Source: Planococcus maitriensis (lineage in GTDB: Bacteria; Bacillota; Bacilli; Bacillales_A; Planococcaceae). Taken from it: a DNA stretch of 64,000 bases. The notes beneath the pieces were generated by a model. The model saw only the letters and a list, made by a program, of their open reading frames with translations. It did no database searches and had not been told where the DNA came from. The position numbers were made by a program, and so were the translations under genes. This document shows, one piece after another, positions 46,925 to 56,363 of the stretch (position 1 is its first letter; every line of letters starts with the position of its first letter). Location: positions 372,001 through 436,000 of the forward strand of contig NZ_QLZQ01000001.1 of the NCBI RefSeq assembly GCF_003289925.1. The letters are read 5' to 3'.

Positions 46925-47935
46925 ATGTGGAAGCAGCCTTATTTTGTCATCGGCTTCAGCATTCTCGCCTTTTTCCTCGCCGGCAGTTTTGTCTATGAAT
47001 GGATTTGGGGAAATGTCCCCCGTCAAATCCATTACGTGATGGAAAACGGCCGGGCGGTGGAAGGAGCCCCTCTTTCACCAAGCTGGCAGTATCCGCTCGG
47101 GACAGACCAATACGGCTATGACTTGCTCGGGAAACTGATGCTCGGCGCCAAATACACCATCCTGGCCGCATTGGCCGTAGCTGCCTCGCGCATGCTGATC
47201 GCTGTGCCTGCCGGTTACCTACTCGGCACTTATTTGGACAAGCATCGCAAATGGCTTTCAAGCTTTGCCGATTCGATGCATTATATCCCGCTGACTTTGT
47301 TCGCGGCTTATGTGCTGACACCGGTATTGTGGATGCCGGAGGAAGGGTTTTCGACCACATTATGGGAACGCATTGCCATACAAGTGGTGATGATGGCGCT
47401 ATTGACGGTGCCGATCGTGTCGATCCTCATCGCCAATGAAGCGGCATTGCTCAGGGACAAGGAATACATACTCGCCGCCAAGACACTCGGCGCCGGGCGT
47501 TTTCGCATCATCCGCAAGCATCTGTATCCGCAAATGCGCGAGAAAATCGCTGTTCTGTACGGCCAGCAAGTGATGGAAACCTTTATCGTCCTTGCGCATC
47601 TCGGCTTGCTGAATCTGTTTCTCGGCGGCACCAAAGTCAGCTATGACCCGTTGTTCGGGGACCCGCCGATGTCGATTTCCTATGAATGGGCAGGACTGTT
47701 CGGCTCGACTTTCCGCTATCTGCAAGGGGCGCCGTGGCTGCCGCTTATGCCAGTGTTGTTTATCGGGCTGGCCATCTTCTCGGTATCCTTGATGATGGAA
47801 GGCTATTTGCGTTCGAAAAATCCGGACATCAAAAGAACCCGCCAAACGGCACAAGACGAGCCAGTGGTCGATTGGAACCGGCAACAGCTGCGTGAAAAAA
47901 TGGTCCGGTTGAAAAATGAAGATTTCCCTAAATGA
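46925..47935 (+). CDS. ABC transporter permease, oligopeptide type (second)
   Basis: A 336-residue permease resembling DppC/OppC. PLGTDQYGYDLLGKLMLGAK (about 58-77) is the family opening (HxLGTDxxGRDxLSRxxxG in most), followed by six helices and the loop ILAAKTLGAGRFRIIRKHLYP (about 181-200). After the last helix is a polar tail of about 40 residues (SKNPDIKRTRQ to the end). GGTGGGG upstream; the ATG starts on the base after the previous stop. Terminator downstream. Confidence 0.83.
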   Translation: MWKQPYFVIGFSILAFFLAGSFVYEWIWGNVPRQIHYVMENGRAVEGAPLSPSWQYPLGTDQYGYDLLGKLMLGAKYTILAALAVAASRMLIAVPAGYLLGTYLDKHRKWLSSFADSMHYIPLTLFAAYVLTPVLWMPEEGFSTTLWERIAIQVVMMALLTVPIVSILIANEAALLRDKEYILAAKTLGAGRFRIIRKHLYPQMREKIAVLYGQQVMETFIVLAHLGLLNLFLGGTKVSYDPLFGDPPMSISYEWAGLFGSTFRYLQGAPWLPLMPVLFIGLAIFSVSLMMEGYLRSKNPDIKRTRQTAQDEPVVDWNRQQLREKMVRLKNEDFPK

Positions 47936-48007
47936 ATCTGCATATATGAACATTCACCCAAGGAGAGAGTTCGCGGGCGAAACATTTCCAGTCGGAATAC
48001 GGCAATA

Positions 48008-48040
48008 TAAAAGGAGGGCGCCCAGGCGCCCTCCTTTTAT
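48008..48040. terminator. Bidirectional terminator between permease pair and pdxK
   Basis: AAAAGGAGGGCGCC pairs with GGCGCCCTCCTTTT around CA. Confidence 0.9.
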
Positions 48041-48051
48041 ATCTTATTGAC

Positions 48052-48885
48052 TTACAATTCCACAACCTCGACTTCAGCTTTGTGGAATTTATTCGCAGCG
48101 CCATGCATGACAGGGCCGACATATTCATTGAGCTTCCAGCCATGTGCAATCGCTGTAGAGACGAAGATTTTCGCGTTGTAGACCGCATCTTTGACCGATT
48201 GGCCGTTAGCCAGATTGGCTGTGATTGCCGCGGCGAATGTACAGCCGGCGCCATGGTTGTAGGTCGTGTCGGTTTTCTCAGCCGTCAATAGGTAATGTTT
48301 TTCCCCGTCGTATAATAGGTCGGCTGCTTTTTCATGCTTCAATTGCTTGCCGCCTTTGATGACGACGAATTTCGCGCCGTGTGCATGGATCTTTTCCGCC
48401 GCTTTTTGAAGGTCTTCAACCGTGTGAAGCGTGCCGAGACCGGATAATTGGCCGGCTTCGACGAGGTTCGGTGTTACGACTTTTGCATTCGGCAGCAAGT
48501 ATTTGACCATCGCATCGACGTTTTCAGGGAACAGTACTTCGTCTTCGCCTTTGCATGCCATCACCGGGTCGATGACAACATCGGTGATGCCGGATGCTTC
48601 GATGGCCTTGCCAGCCATTTCGATGATATCGACGGTCGGCAACATGCCGGTCTTCAAGGCGTCGATCCCAGTCGAGAACGCTGTTTTCAATTGGGCATCA
48701 AGCGTATCGAGAGCGATTGGGTGGATGCCGTGGCTCCAATGATTGTCCGGGTCCATCGTGACGATGACCGTAAGTGCGTTCATGCCGTAAGTGCCGTGTT
48801 CCTGGAACGTCTTCAGGTCGGCCTGGATGCCAGCGCCGCCGGAAGTATCGGATCCTGCGATGGTGAGTGTCTTTTTGAGTGTCAT
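48052..48885 (-). CDS. pdxK: Pyridoxine/pyridoxal/pyridoxamine kinase (ThiD-like)
   Basis: A 277-residue ribokinase-fold enzyme. TIAGSDTSGGAGIQADLKTF (about 8-27) is the substrate loop, ALKTGMLPTVDIIE (about 76-89) follows, and the anion hole is DTTYNHGAGCTFAAA (about 205-219), where Cys-Asp of HMP kinases is Gly-Cys. This last feature and overall likeness to B. subtilis PdxK favour vitamin B6 salvage over thiamine synthesis. A minus-strand promoter TTGTAA (48951-48946), 17 bases, TAAAAT (48928-48923) lies upstream. Confidence 0.88.
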   Translation of the reverse strand: MTLKKTLTIAGSDTSGGAGIQADLKTFQEHGTYGMNALTVIVTMDPDNHWSHGIHPIALDTLDAQLKTAFSTGIDALKTGMLPTVDIIEMAGKAIEASGITDVVIDPVMACKGEDEVLFPENVDAMVKYLLPNAKVVTPNLVEAGQLSGLGTLHTVEDLQKAAEKIHAHGAKFVVIKGGKQLKHEKAADLLYDGEKHYLLTAEKTDTTYNHGAGCTFAAAITANLANGQSVKDAVYNAKIFVSTAIAHGWKLNEYVGPVMHGAANKFHKAEVEVVEL

Positions 48886-48922
48886 AAGTCAATCTCCTTT
48901 AGGCTATTTAGTCATTGAGCTA

Positions 48923-48951
48923 ATTTTATAGAAATTTTGCATCTTTTACAA
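48923..48951 (-). promoter_or_regulatory. pdxK promoter
   Basis: TTGTAA, 17-base spacer, TAAAAT on the minus strand. The -35 overlaps the last codons of the gene upstream. Confidence 0.7.
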
Positions 48952-49200
48952 AGGTTTGGGCCTGTGCGGCCAAGCTAAAGCAAGGGCTGTCGCGATAGAA
49001 GCCAGCGAAAAGGCAAGCGTGAAGCCCCCGATCACCCAGTGGCCGCTAGTGAAGAGGCCCAAAGCCATCACCAATGTCAAAATGGCTGCTATAACAATCA
49101 AGCCGATCAGGCAGCCCATGCCGGCGCGTTTTGCGCTTTCAGGTGCACTATCGCCTTTCGTTTTGGAAATATCAGAGATTCGTTGCCGCCAGTCTGCCAT
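48946..49200 (-). CDS. Small membrane protein of unknown function
   Basis: An 84-residue protein: a polar N-terminus MADWRQRISDISKTKGD, then two membrane helices (about 28-50 and 54-74) and a short basic tail. A GGGGCGGAA ribosome site precedes the ATG. I do not recognise the family. It is upstream of pdxK on the same strand, but pdxK has its own promoter inside the end of this gene. Confidence 0.65.
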   Translation of the reverse strand: MADWRQRISDISKTKGDSAPESAKRAGMGCLIGLIVIAAILTLVMALGLFTSGHWVIGGFTLAFSLASIATALALAWPHRPKPL

Positions 49201-49329
49201 ATGATTCCGCCCCTTTTCTCCATCGTAACACGGCGGGGGGGCAAATTGAAGCGCTTGCAGACGAAGAAGACTAGAGAAAAAGAGAACGGGTATTGAAAAG
49301 AAAAGTTATTTATCGGAGGAGTAGATATC

Positions 49330-50004
49330 ATGGCAAAGCAAATTTTCAGCAATGATTGGCAGGAAATCCTAGGGGGGGAATTCGGCAAAAGCTATTACCG
49401 GGAATTAAGGGAGTTCCTCAAAGAAGAATACGCAAAAGAAACCATCTACCCGGTAAAAGAAAATATTTGGAATGCTTTTGAACATACGGCTTATCAAGAC
49501 GTCAAGGCGGTCATCCTTGGCCAGGATCCATACCACGGGCCGAACCAGGCACAGGGCTTAAGCTTTTCCGTTCAGCCAGGCATCGCACATCCGCCGAGCC
49601 TGCGTAATATCTTCAAGGAACTCGAAGACGACATTGGCTGTGAAAAGCCGGTGGATGGGACTTTGACGAAATGGTCTGACCAAGGGGTGCTCATGCTCAA
49701 CACCGTCTTGACGGTAAGGCAAGGGCAAGCGCATTCGCACCAGAAAAAAGGATGGGAGCAGTTTACGGATGAAGTGATCCGGAAATTATCGGAACGTGAA
49801 GCGCCGGTTATCTTCATTTTATGGGGCAAACCGGCGCAGATGAAAAAACGCCTGATCGATACCGAACGCCACGACATCATCGAAGCCCCGCATCCGAGCC
49901 CACTCAGTGCACATCGCGGATTTTTCGGAAGCCAGCCCTTCTCAAAAGTGAACAAGCTGTTACAATCGCGCGGCCAGGAGCCGATCGACTTCTGCCTGGA
50001 CTGA
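49330..50004 (+). CDS. ung: Uracil-DNA glycosylase
   Basis: A 224-residue family 1 UDG that removes uracil from DNA. The catalytic Asp is D66 in [18 protein letters not shown] (motif A), and motif [18 protein letters not shown] (about 188-204) carries the catalytic His. Start has GGAGGAGTAGATATC upstream. ywdI and ywdK follow, as in B. subtilis. Confidence 0.97.
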   Translation: MAKQIFSNDWQEILGGEFGKSYYRELREFLKEEYAKETIYPVKENIWNAFEHTAYQDVKAVILGQDPYHGPNQAQGLSFSVQPGIAHPPSLRNIFKELEDDIGCEKPVDGTLTKWSDQGVLMLNTVLTVRQGQAHSHQKKGWEQFTDEVIRKLSEREAPVIFILWGKPAQMKKRLIDTERHDIIEAPHPSPLSAHRGFFGSQPFSKVNKLLQSRGQEPIDFCLD

Positions 50005-50064
50005 CGGACAGCGCCTGCGCGTGGTAAACTGGATAAGACAAATAGCGAGAGGGGGCCATGACCA

Positions 50065-50331
50065 ATGGGCATCGAAACGACACGCATTTTAGACGAAATC
50101 GACAAGCATACGGCCCGCGCGCGGGAAGGCGAACCCGAGAAGATCCGGGAATCCCTCGCCGCTATACGGGCCTTGTGCGACCTGCTTCTCGAAGACGGTA
50201 TTCAAGCGCCGAAAAAACCGCGCGCCATGCCGCTTGCAGTGGCGGAACCGGTGAACCGGCCGCAGTCGGTTCCATCAGCCACGAGGCTTCAGGAAGAAGG
50301 CGCTAACGGCGATTCGCTTTTTGAATTTTAA
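50065..50331 (+). CDS. ywdI: YwdI-like protein (DUF5327)
   Basis: An 88-residue soluble protein, MGIETTRILDEIDKHTARAR and onward. The N-terminal half is helical; the rest is a Pro/Ala-rich linker ending DSLFEF. The EGEPEKIRESLAAIRALCDLLL stretch and its place between ung and ywdK identify it as YwdI. The ATG at 50065 is nine bases after GAGAGGGGG; an ATG at 50058 is in another frame. No known activity. Confidence 0.82.
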   Translation: MGIETTRILDEIDKHTARAREGEPEKIRESLAAIRALCDLLLEDGIQAPKKPRAMPLAVAEPVNRPQSVPSATRLQEEGANGDSLFEF

Positions 50332-50352
50332 CAGGGAAAGAGGACAAAACAA

Positions 50353-50730
50353 ATGAAATTTTTCTTGATAGCGGGAGCGGTCAATGGGCTGCTGTCCGTC
50401 GCTCTAGGCGCTTTCGGGGCACATATGCTCGAAGGTCGCGTAGCGGATAAATATTTGGATACATGGCAGACGGCGGTGCAATACCAAATGTTCCATTCGA
50501 TCGGCTTGATCGCCATCGCTATTTTGATGAGCTCGGCGCTCCTCGGCCCGCTCGGTTCACTCAGCTGGGCAGGGTATTTGATGCTTGCTGGAATCGTGAT
50601 TTTCTCAGGCAGCCTGTACGTCCTGAGCTTGACGGGCATCAGCGTTCTTGGGGCCATCACGCCCATCGGCGGCGTCGCGTTCATCGCGGGATGGGTTATG
50701 CTCATCATCGCAGCGTCGAAAGCATTATAA
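50353..50730 (+). CDS. ywdK: YwdK, DUF423 membrane protein
   Basis: A 125-residue protein with four membrane helices. FLIAGAVNGLLSVALGAFGAH is the DUF423 first helix; FHSIGLIAIAIL and GGVAFIAGWVMLIIAAS follow. The role is unknown. It is 21 bases after ywdI, in the ung operon. Confidence 0.9.
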   Translation: MKFFLIAGAVNGLLSVALGAFGAHMLEGRVADKYLDTWQTAVQYQMFHSIGLIAIAILMSSALLGPLGSLSWAGYLMLAGIVIFSGSLYVLSLTGISVLGAITPIGGVAFIAGWVMLIIAASKAL

Positions 50731-50739
50731 TCAGAGGGA

Positions 50740-50776
50740 GAAAACTGCCTGCATGGCATATGCAGGCAGTTTTTAT
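50740..50776 (+). terminator. Terminator of ung-ywdI-ywdK
   Basis: AAACTGCCTGCAT and ATGCAGGCAGTTT pair around GGCAT, then T-rich. Confidence 0.88.
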
Positions 50777-50848
50777 ATTGGCAAGAACATTTCCATTGCT
50801 CAGAAGAATGGAAATTTTAGCAGATTAGGTTAAGTTTTTGTAAATATG

Positions 50849-50878
50849 TTGTATCTCTATTATGGCTAGTCATACAAT
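50849..50878 (+). promoter_or_regulatory. Promoter of the acyltransferase gene
   Basis: TTGTAT (50849-50854), 18 bases, TACAAT (50873-50878). TTGTAT and ATACAA also form a dyad. Confidence 0.55.
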
Positions 50879-50916
50879 GGATAAGGTTTGATTAACGGAT
50901 AAGGGTGTAGATACAT

Positions 50917-52008
50917 ATGAAACAGCAAGCTCATATTTTTGACATACATGTGATGAGGGCAGTCGGCTGCTTGATGGTCGTGCTCGTCCATGTATCGGCG
51001 TTATATTATGTCCAGCGCGGGGAATGGGAGGATGTCATTTTATTCCTCAACCAGGCAAGCCGATTCGGCACACCGATCTTTGCCATCGTCAGCGGGCTAT
51101 TATTGTTTTTACAAGTGAAGAACAAAGGGTTTTTCTTCCGGCGATTCTTCTCGTCGCGTTTGCAGAAAATCGTCATTCCCTTCCTGTTCTGGACAGCCTT
51201 TTATTTGTTTTACCTTTGGCTGGTCTTCGGGGCGAACCCGCTTGACGCAGGAATCAAGCGCTTTTTATTCGAAGTGGCGTTCGGGGAGACCTATTCCCAT
51301 CTTTATTTCATTTCCATCGTGCTGCAATTCTATTTGATTTTCCCTTTGTTGCAGTTGATCAAGGGCAAGGCGGCTTGGATTATTGCATTGATAGGATCAG
51401 CGATCATCCATGTTTACGCGATGAAATTCATGGACCCGTCGCAGTTTGACGGTTTGCTTGGGATGATTATGGAACAGCGCGCCTTTTTGCCGAAATGGAT
51501 TTTCTTCTTCATCTTCGGCGGTTTCCTTGCTTATAACTGGGAAGCGGCGAAGCGATGGGCGTATAAATGGAGAGTCGGTTTATTCGTCGGGGTGCTGTTG
51601 ATTCTCTATTTCGCGGCGGTCGAATATGAATGGGGACGTTACATAGGATCCAACCGGGTTTCCAATATCATCAATTTGCCGATCCTCATTTTATTCATCA
51701 TGGCCATTTCCGGGAAAATCGCACGAAATCCATTGCTCCATACTCTAGCATCCAAGCTTGGGGCTATGTCGATGGGTGTCTATTTAATCCACCCCTTCGT
51801 CATCAATATGCTGCAGCGCAATTTGCCTGAAGGCGTATGGACGCTTTCCTTATTTCCGCTATGGTATGTAGTGGTGATGGCGATTACGGTCGGAATCATC
51901 ATGCTTGTCCAGAAATTGCCGTTTGGCCGCGTCATATTGACGGTGCCTTCTGTCAAAAGGGTCAAGCCGTCCACGGATAATGGTAATAAGGGCTTAACGG
52001 AAGCTTGA
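50917..52008 (+). CDS. Acyltransferase-3 family membrane protein
   Basis: A 363-residue protein with about ten membrane helices of the acyltransferase-3 family. IHVMRAVGCLMVVLVHVSALY (about 8-28) carries the family R-x-x-x-x-x-x-V-x-x-x-H pattern with the catalytic His; GVYLIHPFVINMLQ is near residue 288. Such proteins O-acetylate cell-wall or exported polysaccharides. There is no SGNH domain. AGGGTG precedes the ATG. Confidence 0.87.
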   Translation: MKQQAHIFDIHVMRAVGCLMVVLVHVSALYYVQRGEWEDVILFLNQASRFGTPIFAIVSGLLLFLQVKNKGFFFRRFFSSRLQKIVIPFLFWTAFYLFYLWLVFGANPLDAGIKRFLFEVAFGETYSHLYFISIVLQFYLIFPLLQLIKGKAAWIIALIGSAIIHVYAMKFMDPSQFDGLLGMIMEQRAFLPKWIFFFIFGGFLAYNWEAAKRWAYKWRVGLFVGVLLILYFAAVEYEWGRYIGSNRVSNIINLPILILFIMAISGKIARNPLLHTLASKLGAMSMGVYLIHPFVINMLQRNLPEGVWTLSLFPLWYVVVMAITVGIIMLVQKLPFGRVILTVPSVKRVKPSTDNGNKGLTEA

Positions 52009-52032
52009 TGAAAGCCCGGCAGTAAAAATGAA

Positions 52033-52078
52033 CAACATAAAAAGTTGCCTGCAATGTGCAGGCAACTTTTTATGTTCG
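52033..52078. terminator. Bidirectional terminator
   Basis: AACATAAAAAGTTGCCTGCA pairs with its complement around AATG; flanked by A and T tracts. It serves the acyltransferase gene and the convergent membrane-protein gene. Confidence 0.9.
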
Positions 52079-53098
52079 TGTTATGGAGCTTAGCAATTGC
52101 TTTAATTTTTCAGGATTGTCCACTTTTAGCGCGATTTGCGAGACTGGGCGCGTCTTTCCGAAAAACAGCACCGCTTGCTGGGAAATTTTGAAATTGATTA
52201 CCACTTCAGGGTCAGTTTCTTCAAAATCCTTGGCGACGAATTCCAGCGCATCGGCTTCAGGTTCAGCACCCCAACGAACCGCTCCAATCGAGTCGAGGGG
52301 TACGCTGATTCGTTTGTTCAACCCTAACGATACATTCAAGTTTCCGTTTGTGACGGTTAAGGGGTTCAAGCGGGTAGCCTGTATATCACCGATGAAATAG
52401 ATGACGCTATAGATATTCAAGACGAGCAGGACAATTGAAAGCAAAGCGGATTTATCGTGCAGCCACCAATGGATGCCGATGGTCTCGATGATGATGGCAT
52501 GGATGAGCATGACGGTAAATGCGATGGAACTCGTATTTTTATGGAGGGTGATGGACGTCGCATCCTCGACCGGCCGCCTTTTCCAAGTGAAGAAAGCATA
52601 GTAGAAAGCGAGTGCTTCGGATAGCAGGATATTGATGAGTGGGTTCGGCTTGATTTTCCCGTGCACTGCTGGAAACAGTGTGAAAAGCGGGCTGCCTGCT
52701 CGCTCGGCCATGGCACGCCGGATTCCCGGGATATGGATGAGCAATAAGCCGAGTAGGGCCAGTTCCGCTGCCAGCACAAGCACTTCAATCGCGAGGCCGA
52801 AATAGAACAGCAAGGCAAACGGTTCGAAATAGAGAGCGGGAATGATGAGGCGTGCCGTGATCAGCCCGGCTGCAATGAATCCGATCAATTGTTTGGCGTT
52901 CAGGCGAAAAGAAGCAAGCAGCAATAATGGCGCGACTACGGCGAAATCTACCAAAGAGCCGGCAACGAGCCAAAATGTGTCATCGGGAACAATGGATGCG
53001 GAAAAAGGAGAGCGATAGACTAAAAAATTGCTGAGGAGTACGAGAAGCAATAAAGCGAAAGCCCATTTTGCATAGTTTGTCTGGCGCATCACGAACAT
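52070..53098 (-). CDS. Uncharacterised polytopic membrane protein
   Basis: A 342-residue protein starting MFVMRQTNYAKWAFALLLL, with about eight membrane helices in residues 12-260 and a soluble C-terminal domain of about 85 residues (PLTVTNGNLNVSLGLNKRIS to QLLSSITRT) resembling a PH-like beta fold. I recall similar Bacillales proteins mislabelled as beta-carotene monooxygenase, with no support. Start chosen at 53098, five bases after GGGGTG; an ATG nine bases later is possible. The stop lies inside the terminator stem. Confidence 0.7.
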   Translation of the reverse strand: MFVMRQTNYAKWAFALLLLVLLSNFLVYRSPFSASIVPDDTFWLVAGSLVDFAVVAPLLLLASFRLNAKQLIGFIAAGLITARLIIPALYFEPFALLFYFGLAIEVLVLAAELALLGLLLIHIPGIRRAMAERAGSPLFTLFPAVHGKIKPNPLINILLSEALAFYYAFFTWKRRPVEDATSITLHKNTSSIAFTVMLIHAIIIETIGIHWWLHDKSALLSIVLLVLNIYSVIYFIGDIQATRLNPLTVTNGNLNVSLGLNKRISVPLDSIGAVRWGAEPEADALEFVAKDFEETDPEVVINFKISQQAVLFFGKTRPVSQIALKVDNPEKLKQLLSSITRT

Positions 53099-53223
53099 AC
53101 AAACACCCCATTTTTCTTTTAATATACCCGAAGTGAGGGTGGAAGTGTCGATAGACATGTGGCAAAAACAAGAAAAACGGGGTTTTTTTGAAGAGATGCC
53201 AATGGTGTTCTGTGGATGAAAAA

Positions 53224-53258
53224 AAACGCCGCATCCCAATGAAGGGATGCGGCGTTAT
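53224..53258 (-). terminator. Terminator after hemQ
   Basis: AACGCCGCATCCC and GGGATGCGGCGTT around a six-base loop; T8 on the minus strand. Confidence 0.9.
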
Positions 53259-53266
53259 GGTTGAAT

Positions 53267-54016
53267 TTATACTTCGAGGAATTTCTCGGTTTTCTCTTTG
53301 TCGAGAATCGTGCCGACATAGAACGAGCCGAATTCGCCGTAACGGGCGGATACTTCGTCGAAACGCATTTCATAGACGAGCTTCTTGAATTGGAGAACGT
53401 CTTCTGCAAACAAGGTGACGCCCCATTCATAATCGTCGAATCCGACAGAACCGGAAATGATCTGTTTGACTTTGCCGGCATAGCTGCGGCCGATTTTGCC
53501 GTGTGACAGCATCAAATCTTTGCGCTCCTGCATCGGCAGCATGTACCAGTTGTCATTGCCTTCACGGCGCTTGTCCATCGGGTAGAAGCAAATATACTGC
53601 GAACGCTGGAGTTCCGGGTACAGGCGCGAGCGGACATGCGGGTTTTGGTAAGGATCTTCATTGCTTTCGCCTGACAGGTAGTTCGACAATTCCACGACTG
53701 AAACGTAGGAATACGTCGGCACGGTGTAGGCGATCAAGGTCAATTTATTGTATTCGGTTTCGAGCTCGCGCAATTCGTCCATCGTTTCACGCAAAAGCAT
53801 AAGCATGATATCAGCTTTTTGCCCGATGATGGAATAAAGTGCGTGGGCACCGGTTTTGTTTTCGTCGGCTTGATTGACTTTCTCCATGAAGCCGTTGAAT
53901 TCGTCGATCGCGAATTGACGCTCTTCGTCGGTCAACATTTTCCATGCGACCCAGTCCATGGAACGGAAATCGTGGAGCACGTACCAGCCGTCTAATGTGA
54001 TTGCTGCTTCATTCAT
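53267..54016 (-). CDS. hemQ: Coproheme decarboxylase HemQ
   Basis: A 249-residue chlorite-dismutase-fold enzyme that converts coproheme to heme b, the last step of the coproporphyrin-dependent route of Gram-positive bacteria. The radical-forming Tyr is Y145 and its helper Lys K149 in YPMDKRR, at the numbering known for Staphylococcus and Geobacillus; H172 in [13 protein letters not shown] is the proximal ligand. The start [19 protein letters not shown] is ten bases after AAAAGGAG; the frame stays open upstream into the divergent lipL gene but without a ribosome site. It is divergent from lipL. Confidence 0.96.
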   Translation of the reverse strand: MNEAAITLDGWYVLHDFRSMDWVAWKMLTDEERQFAIDEFNGFMEKVNQADENKTGAHALYSIIGQKADIMLMLLRETMDELRELETEYNKLTLIAYTVPTYSYVSVVELSNYLSGESNEDPYQNPHVRSRLYPELQRSQYICFYPMDKRREGNDNWYMLPMQERKDLMLSHGKIGRSYAGKVKQIISGSVGFDDYEWGVTLFAEDVLQFKKLVYEMRFDEVSARYGEFGSFYVGTILDKEKTEKFLEV

Positions 54017-54123
54017 CAGTAGAACACTCCTTTTATATGAATCTCTCTTCCACAGTTTATCATATGCAGGACATAAGTTCCTATCCGAATGCGGCCTGTC
54101 ACCAATTTGACATGGGCACAGTG

Positions 54124-54147
54124 CCTTTTCAGCCTGCACTGAAAAGG
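54124..54147. promoter_or_regulatory. Dyad in the hemQ-lipL gap
   Basis: CCTTTTCAG (54124-54132) and CTGAAAAGG (54139-54147) flank CCTGCA. A consensus TTGACA (54107-54112) lies just upstream on the plus strand, though no good -10 follows at standard spacing. Confidence 0.45.
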
Positions 54148-54188
54148 GTAAACTGAGAAGAGCGAACTTAAAAGAGGAGAATGACAGC

Positions 54189-55010
54189 ATGGCTTTATTT
54201 ATGGAAGACAAAAACTGGCGCTTTTGGGACCAGTCATTGAGCGCGCGCAAGCGCTCGGCGCTCGAATCGTTTGCAGCGGACGATACGCTATGCGAACTGG
54301 TCGGCTCGCAGAAAAGCCCGCCGACCGTCCGGACCTGGGTGCACGATGACACGGTCGTCCTTGGCATCCAGGACCATCGCTTGCCGCATATCGATCAAGC
54401 GATGGCAGTCTTGGAGGATAATGGCTACCAGGCCATCGTCCGCAATTCGGGCGGCCTTGCCGTCGTCCTGGATTCCGGCGTGTTGAATATTTCCATCGTC
54501 CTGTCGGAGAAAGAGGGAGCCATCGACATCCCGCAAGGCTACGATATGATGGTCGAGCTCGTTGAAGCCTTGTTTCCGGAAGCGGAAATCGATGCTTACG
54601 AAATCGTCGGTTCGTATTGCCCGGGCAGTTACGACCTGAGCATCGGTGGCAGGAAATTCGCGGGCATCTCACAGCGCCGCATCCGCCGCGGCATCGCGGT
54701 GCAAGTATATCTGTGCATCGAAGGAAGCGGCGCGGAGCGGGCGGAAGTGATCCGCGAATTCTACGAAGCGGGCAAGCAAGGGGAAGAGACGAAGTTCAGC
54801 TACCCAGAGATCCAGCCGGCAGTGATGGCATCGCTCAGCGAATTGCTCGGCCGCGACATTACAGTCCCTGAAGTGGTGCTCGATTTGCATGCGCTGCTCG
54901 GTTCGCCGGCTCCGCTGCCGCTCCAGGAAGAAGAGTTCGATTTGTATTCGTTCTATTTGAAGCGGGTGCTTGAGCGCAATGAAAAAATGCTCGAACGGAC
55001 GCTTGAATGA
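54189..55010 (+). CDS. lipL: Octanoyl-[GcvH]:protein N-octanoyltransferase
   Basis: A 273-residue biotin/lipoate ligase-fold amidotransferase. C144 in [14 protein letters not shown] is the acyl-carrying Cys and K156 in RKFAGIS lies in the active site. LipL moves the octanoyl group from GcvH to the E2 subunits of dehydrogenases in the lipoate relay of Bacillales. Its place next to hemQ agrees with B. subtilis ywfL near ywfI, although the pta gene between them there is absent. AGAGGAGA precedes the ATG. Confidence 0.92.
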   Translation: MALFMEDKNWRFWDQSLSARKRSALESFAADDTLCELVGSQKSPPTVRTWVHDDTVVLGIQDHRLPHIDQAMAVLEDNGYQAIVRNSGGLAVVLDSGVLNISIVLSEKEGAIDIPQGYDMMVELVEALFPEAEIDAYEIVGSYCPGSYDLSIGGRKFAGISQRRIRRGIAVQVYLCIEGSGAERAEVIREFYEAGKQGEETKFSYPEIQPAVMASLSELLGRDITVPEVVLDLHALLGSPAPLPLQEEEFDLYSFYLKRVLERNEKMLERTLE

Positions 55011-55058
55011 GCGTTCAATTCGTGTAGAATAACCAGTACGATTTGAGGAGGAGTGCCC

Positions 55059-56363
55059 GTGAGCTACGCGACACAGAAATTAACTGAAGAAAAAGTGTTC
55101 AAAGATCCGGTTCACCGGTATATCCACGTGCGCGACCAGGTGATATGGGACCTCGTCAATTCGAAAGAGTTCCAGCGCCTGCGCCGTATCAAGCAACTCG
55201 GGACGTCCTACCTCGTGTTCCATGGAGCGGAGCATAGCCGCTTCAACCATTCGCTTGGCGTCTATGAAATCGTCCGGCGCATCTCGGACGATGTGTTCCA
55301 CGGACGGCCGGAATGGGATGAAAGCGAACGCTTGACGGTATTATGCGCAGCGCTCCTGCACGACCTCGGGCATGGCCCGTTTTCGCATTCGTTTGAAAAA
55401 GTCTTCAATGTCGACCACGAGGAATTCACGCGCGCGATTTTGACAGGCGACACGGAAGTGAACAGCATCTTGAAAAAAGTGTCGCCTGATTTTCCTGGCC
55501 ACGTGGCGGAAGTCATCGCGAAAACGTATTCCAATAAACAAGTCGTCTCGCTCATCTCCAGCCAGATCGATGCCGACCGGATGGATTATTTGCAGCGCGA
55601 CGCGTATTATACGGGTGTCTCGTACGGCCATTTCGATATGGAACGCATCTTGCGCGTCATGCGGCCGCTCGATGACCAAGTCGTCATCAAATCGAGCGGC
55701 ATGCATGCAGTCGAGGATTACATCATGAGCCGCTACCAGATGTACTGGCAAGTGTATTTCCACCCGGTCGCAAGAAGCGCGGAAGTCATCTTAAGGAAGA
55801 TCCTGCAGCGGGCGAAAGAATTGAGCGAAAGCGGCTATCAATTCCAGCAGCCGCCGACCCATTTTCTCGCCTTTTTCGACCGCAGCTTCACACTGGCCGA
55901 TTACCTGGCGCTCGATGAAGGGGTCTTGATGACTTACTTCCAGTTGTGGATAAACGAGCGCGACCCGATCCTTGCCGACCTGTGCGACCGCTTCGTCAAT
56001 CGCCGCTTGTTCCAGTATGTCGATTTCGATCCCGGGACGGATTATAAAAAACTTGGGGAGCTTGCGGCTTTGTTCAAGAAGGCCGGCATCGATCCCGAAT
56101 ATTATTTGATCGACGACTCGACTTCCGATTTGCCCTATGATTTCTACCGGCCGGGGGAAGAGGAAGAGCGCCTGCCGATCCAATTATTGATGCCAAACGG
56201 CGATATCAAGGAATTGTCGCGGCTGTCCCAGGTCGTCGACGCCATTTCCGGCAAGCGCCGAACCGATTATAAATTATACTTTCCGGCGGAACTGCTTATC
56301 GATGGCAAGAAAAAAGCCATCAAGCAGCAAATCCTGGAAATGCTTAGAGAAGGAGGGATTTAG
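55059..56363 (+). CDS. ywfO: HD-domain phosphohydrolase YwfO
   Basis: A 434-residue HD superfamily protein. EFQRLRRIKQLGTSYLVF, then HSRFNHSLGVYEIVRRI (His, about 59) and the HD pair in LLHDLGHGPFSHSFEKV (about 104-120); the last Asp is in SSQIDADRMDYLQRDAYYTG (about 168-187). Related proteins hydrolyse dNTPs to nucleosides and triphosphate. The start is GTG at 55059, five bases after GGAGGAG; a GTG six bases upstream overlaps this site. ywgA follows with no gap. Confidence 0.9.
   Translation: MSYATQKLTEEKVFKDPVHRYIHVRDQVIWDLVNSKEFQRLRRIKQLGTSYLVFHGAEHSRFNHSLGVYEIVRRISDDVFHGRPEWDESERLTVLCAALLHDLGHGPFSHSFEKVFNVDHEEFTRAILTGDTEVNSILKKVSPDFPGHVAEVIAKTYSNKQVVSLISSQIDADRMDYLQRDAYYTGVSYGHFDMERILRVMRPLDDQVVIKSSGMHAVEDYIMSRYQMYWQVYFHPVARSAEVILRKILQRAKELSESGYQFQQPPTHFLAFFDRSFTLADYLALDEGVLMTYFQLWINERDPILADLCDRFVNRRLFQYVDFDPGTDYKKLGELAALFKKAGIDPEYYLIDDSTSDLPYDFYRPGEEEERLPIQLLMPNGDIKELSRLSQVVDAISGKRRTDYKLYFPAELLIDGKKKAIKQQILEMLREGGI

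Noticed and set aside
53099-53239. N-terminal extension of the membrane protein at 52070-53098
   Set aside because: The extension is poorly hydrophobic and low in family likeness; the ribosome site GGGGTG supports the start at 53098.
54017-54367. N-terminal extension of hemQ into lipL
   Set aside because: The HemQ fold starts at [17 protein letters not shown] with a good ribosome site; the extension overlaps the lipL start and has no homologous pattern.
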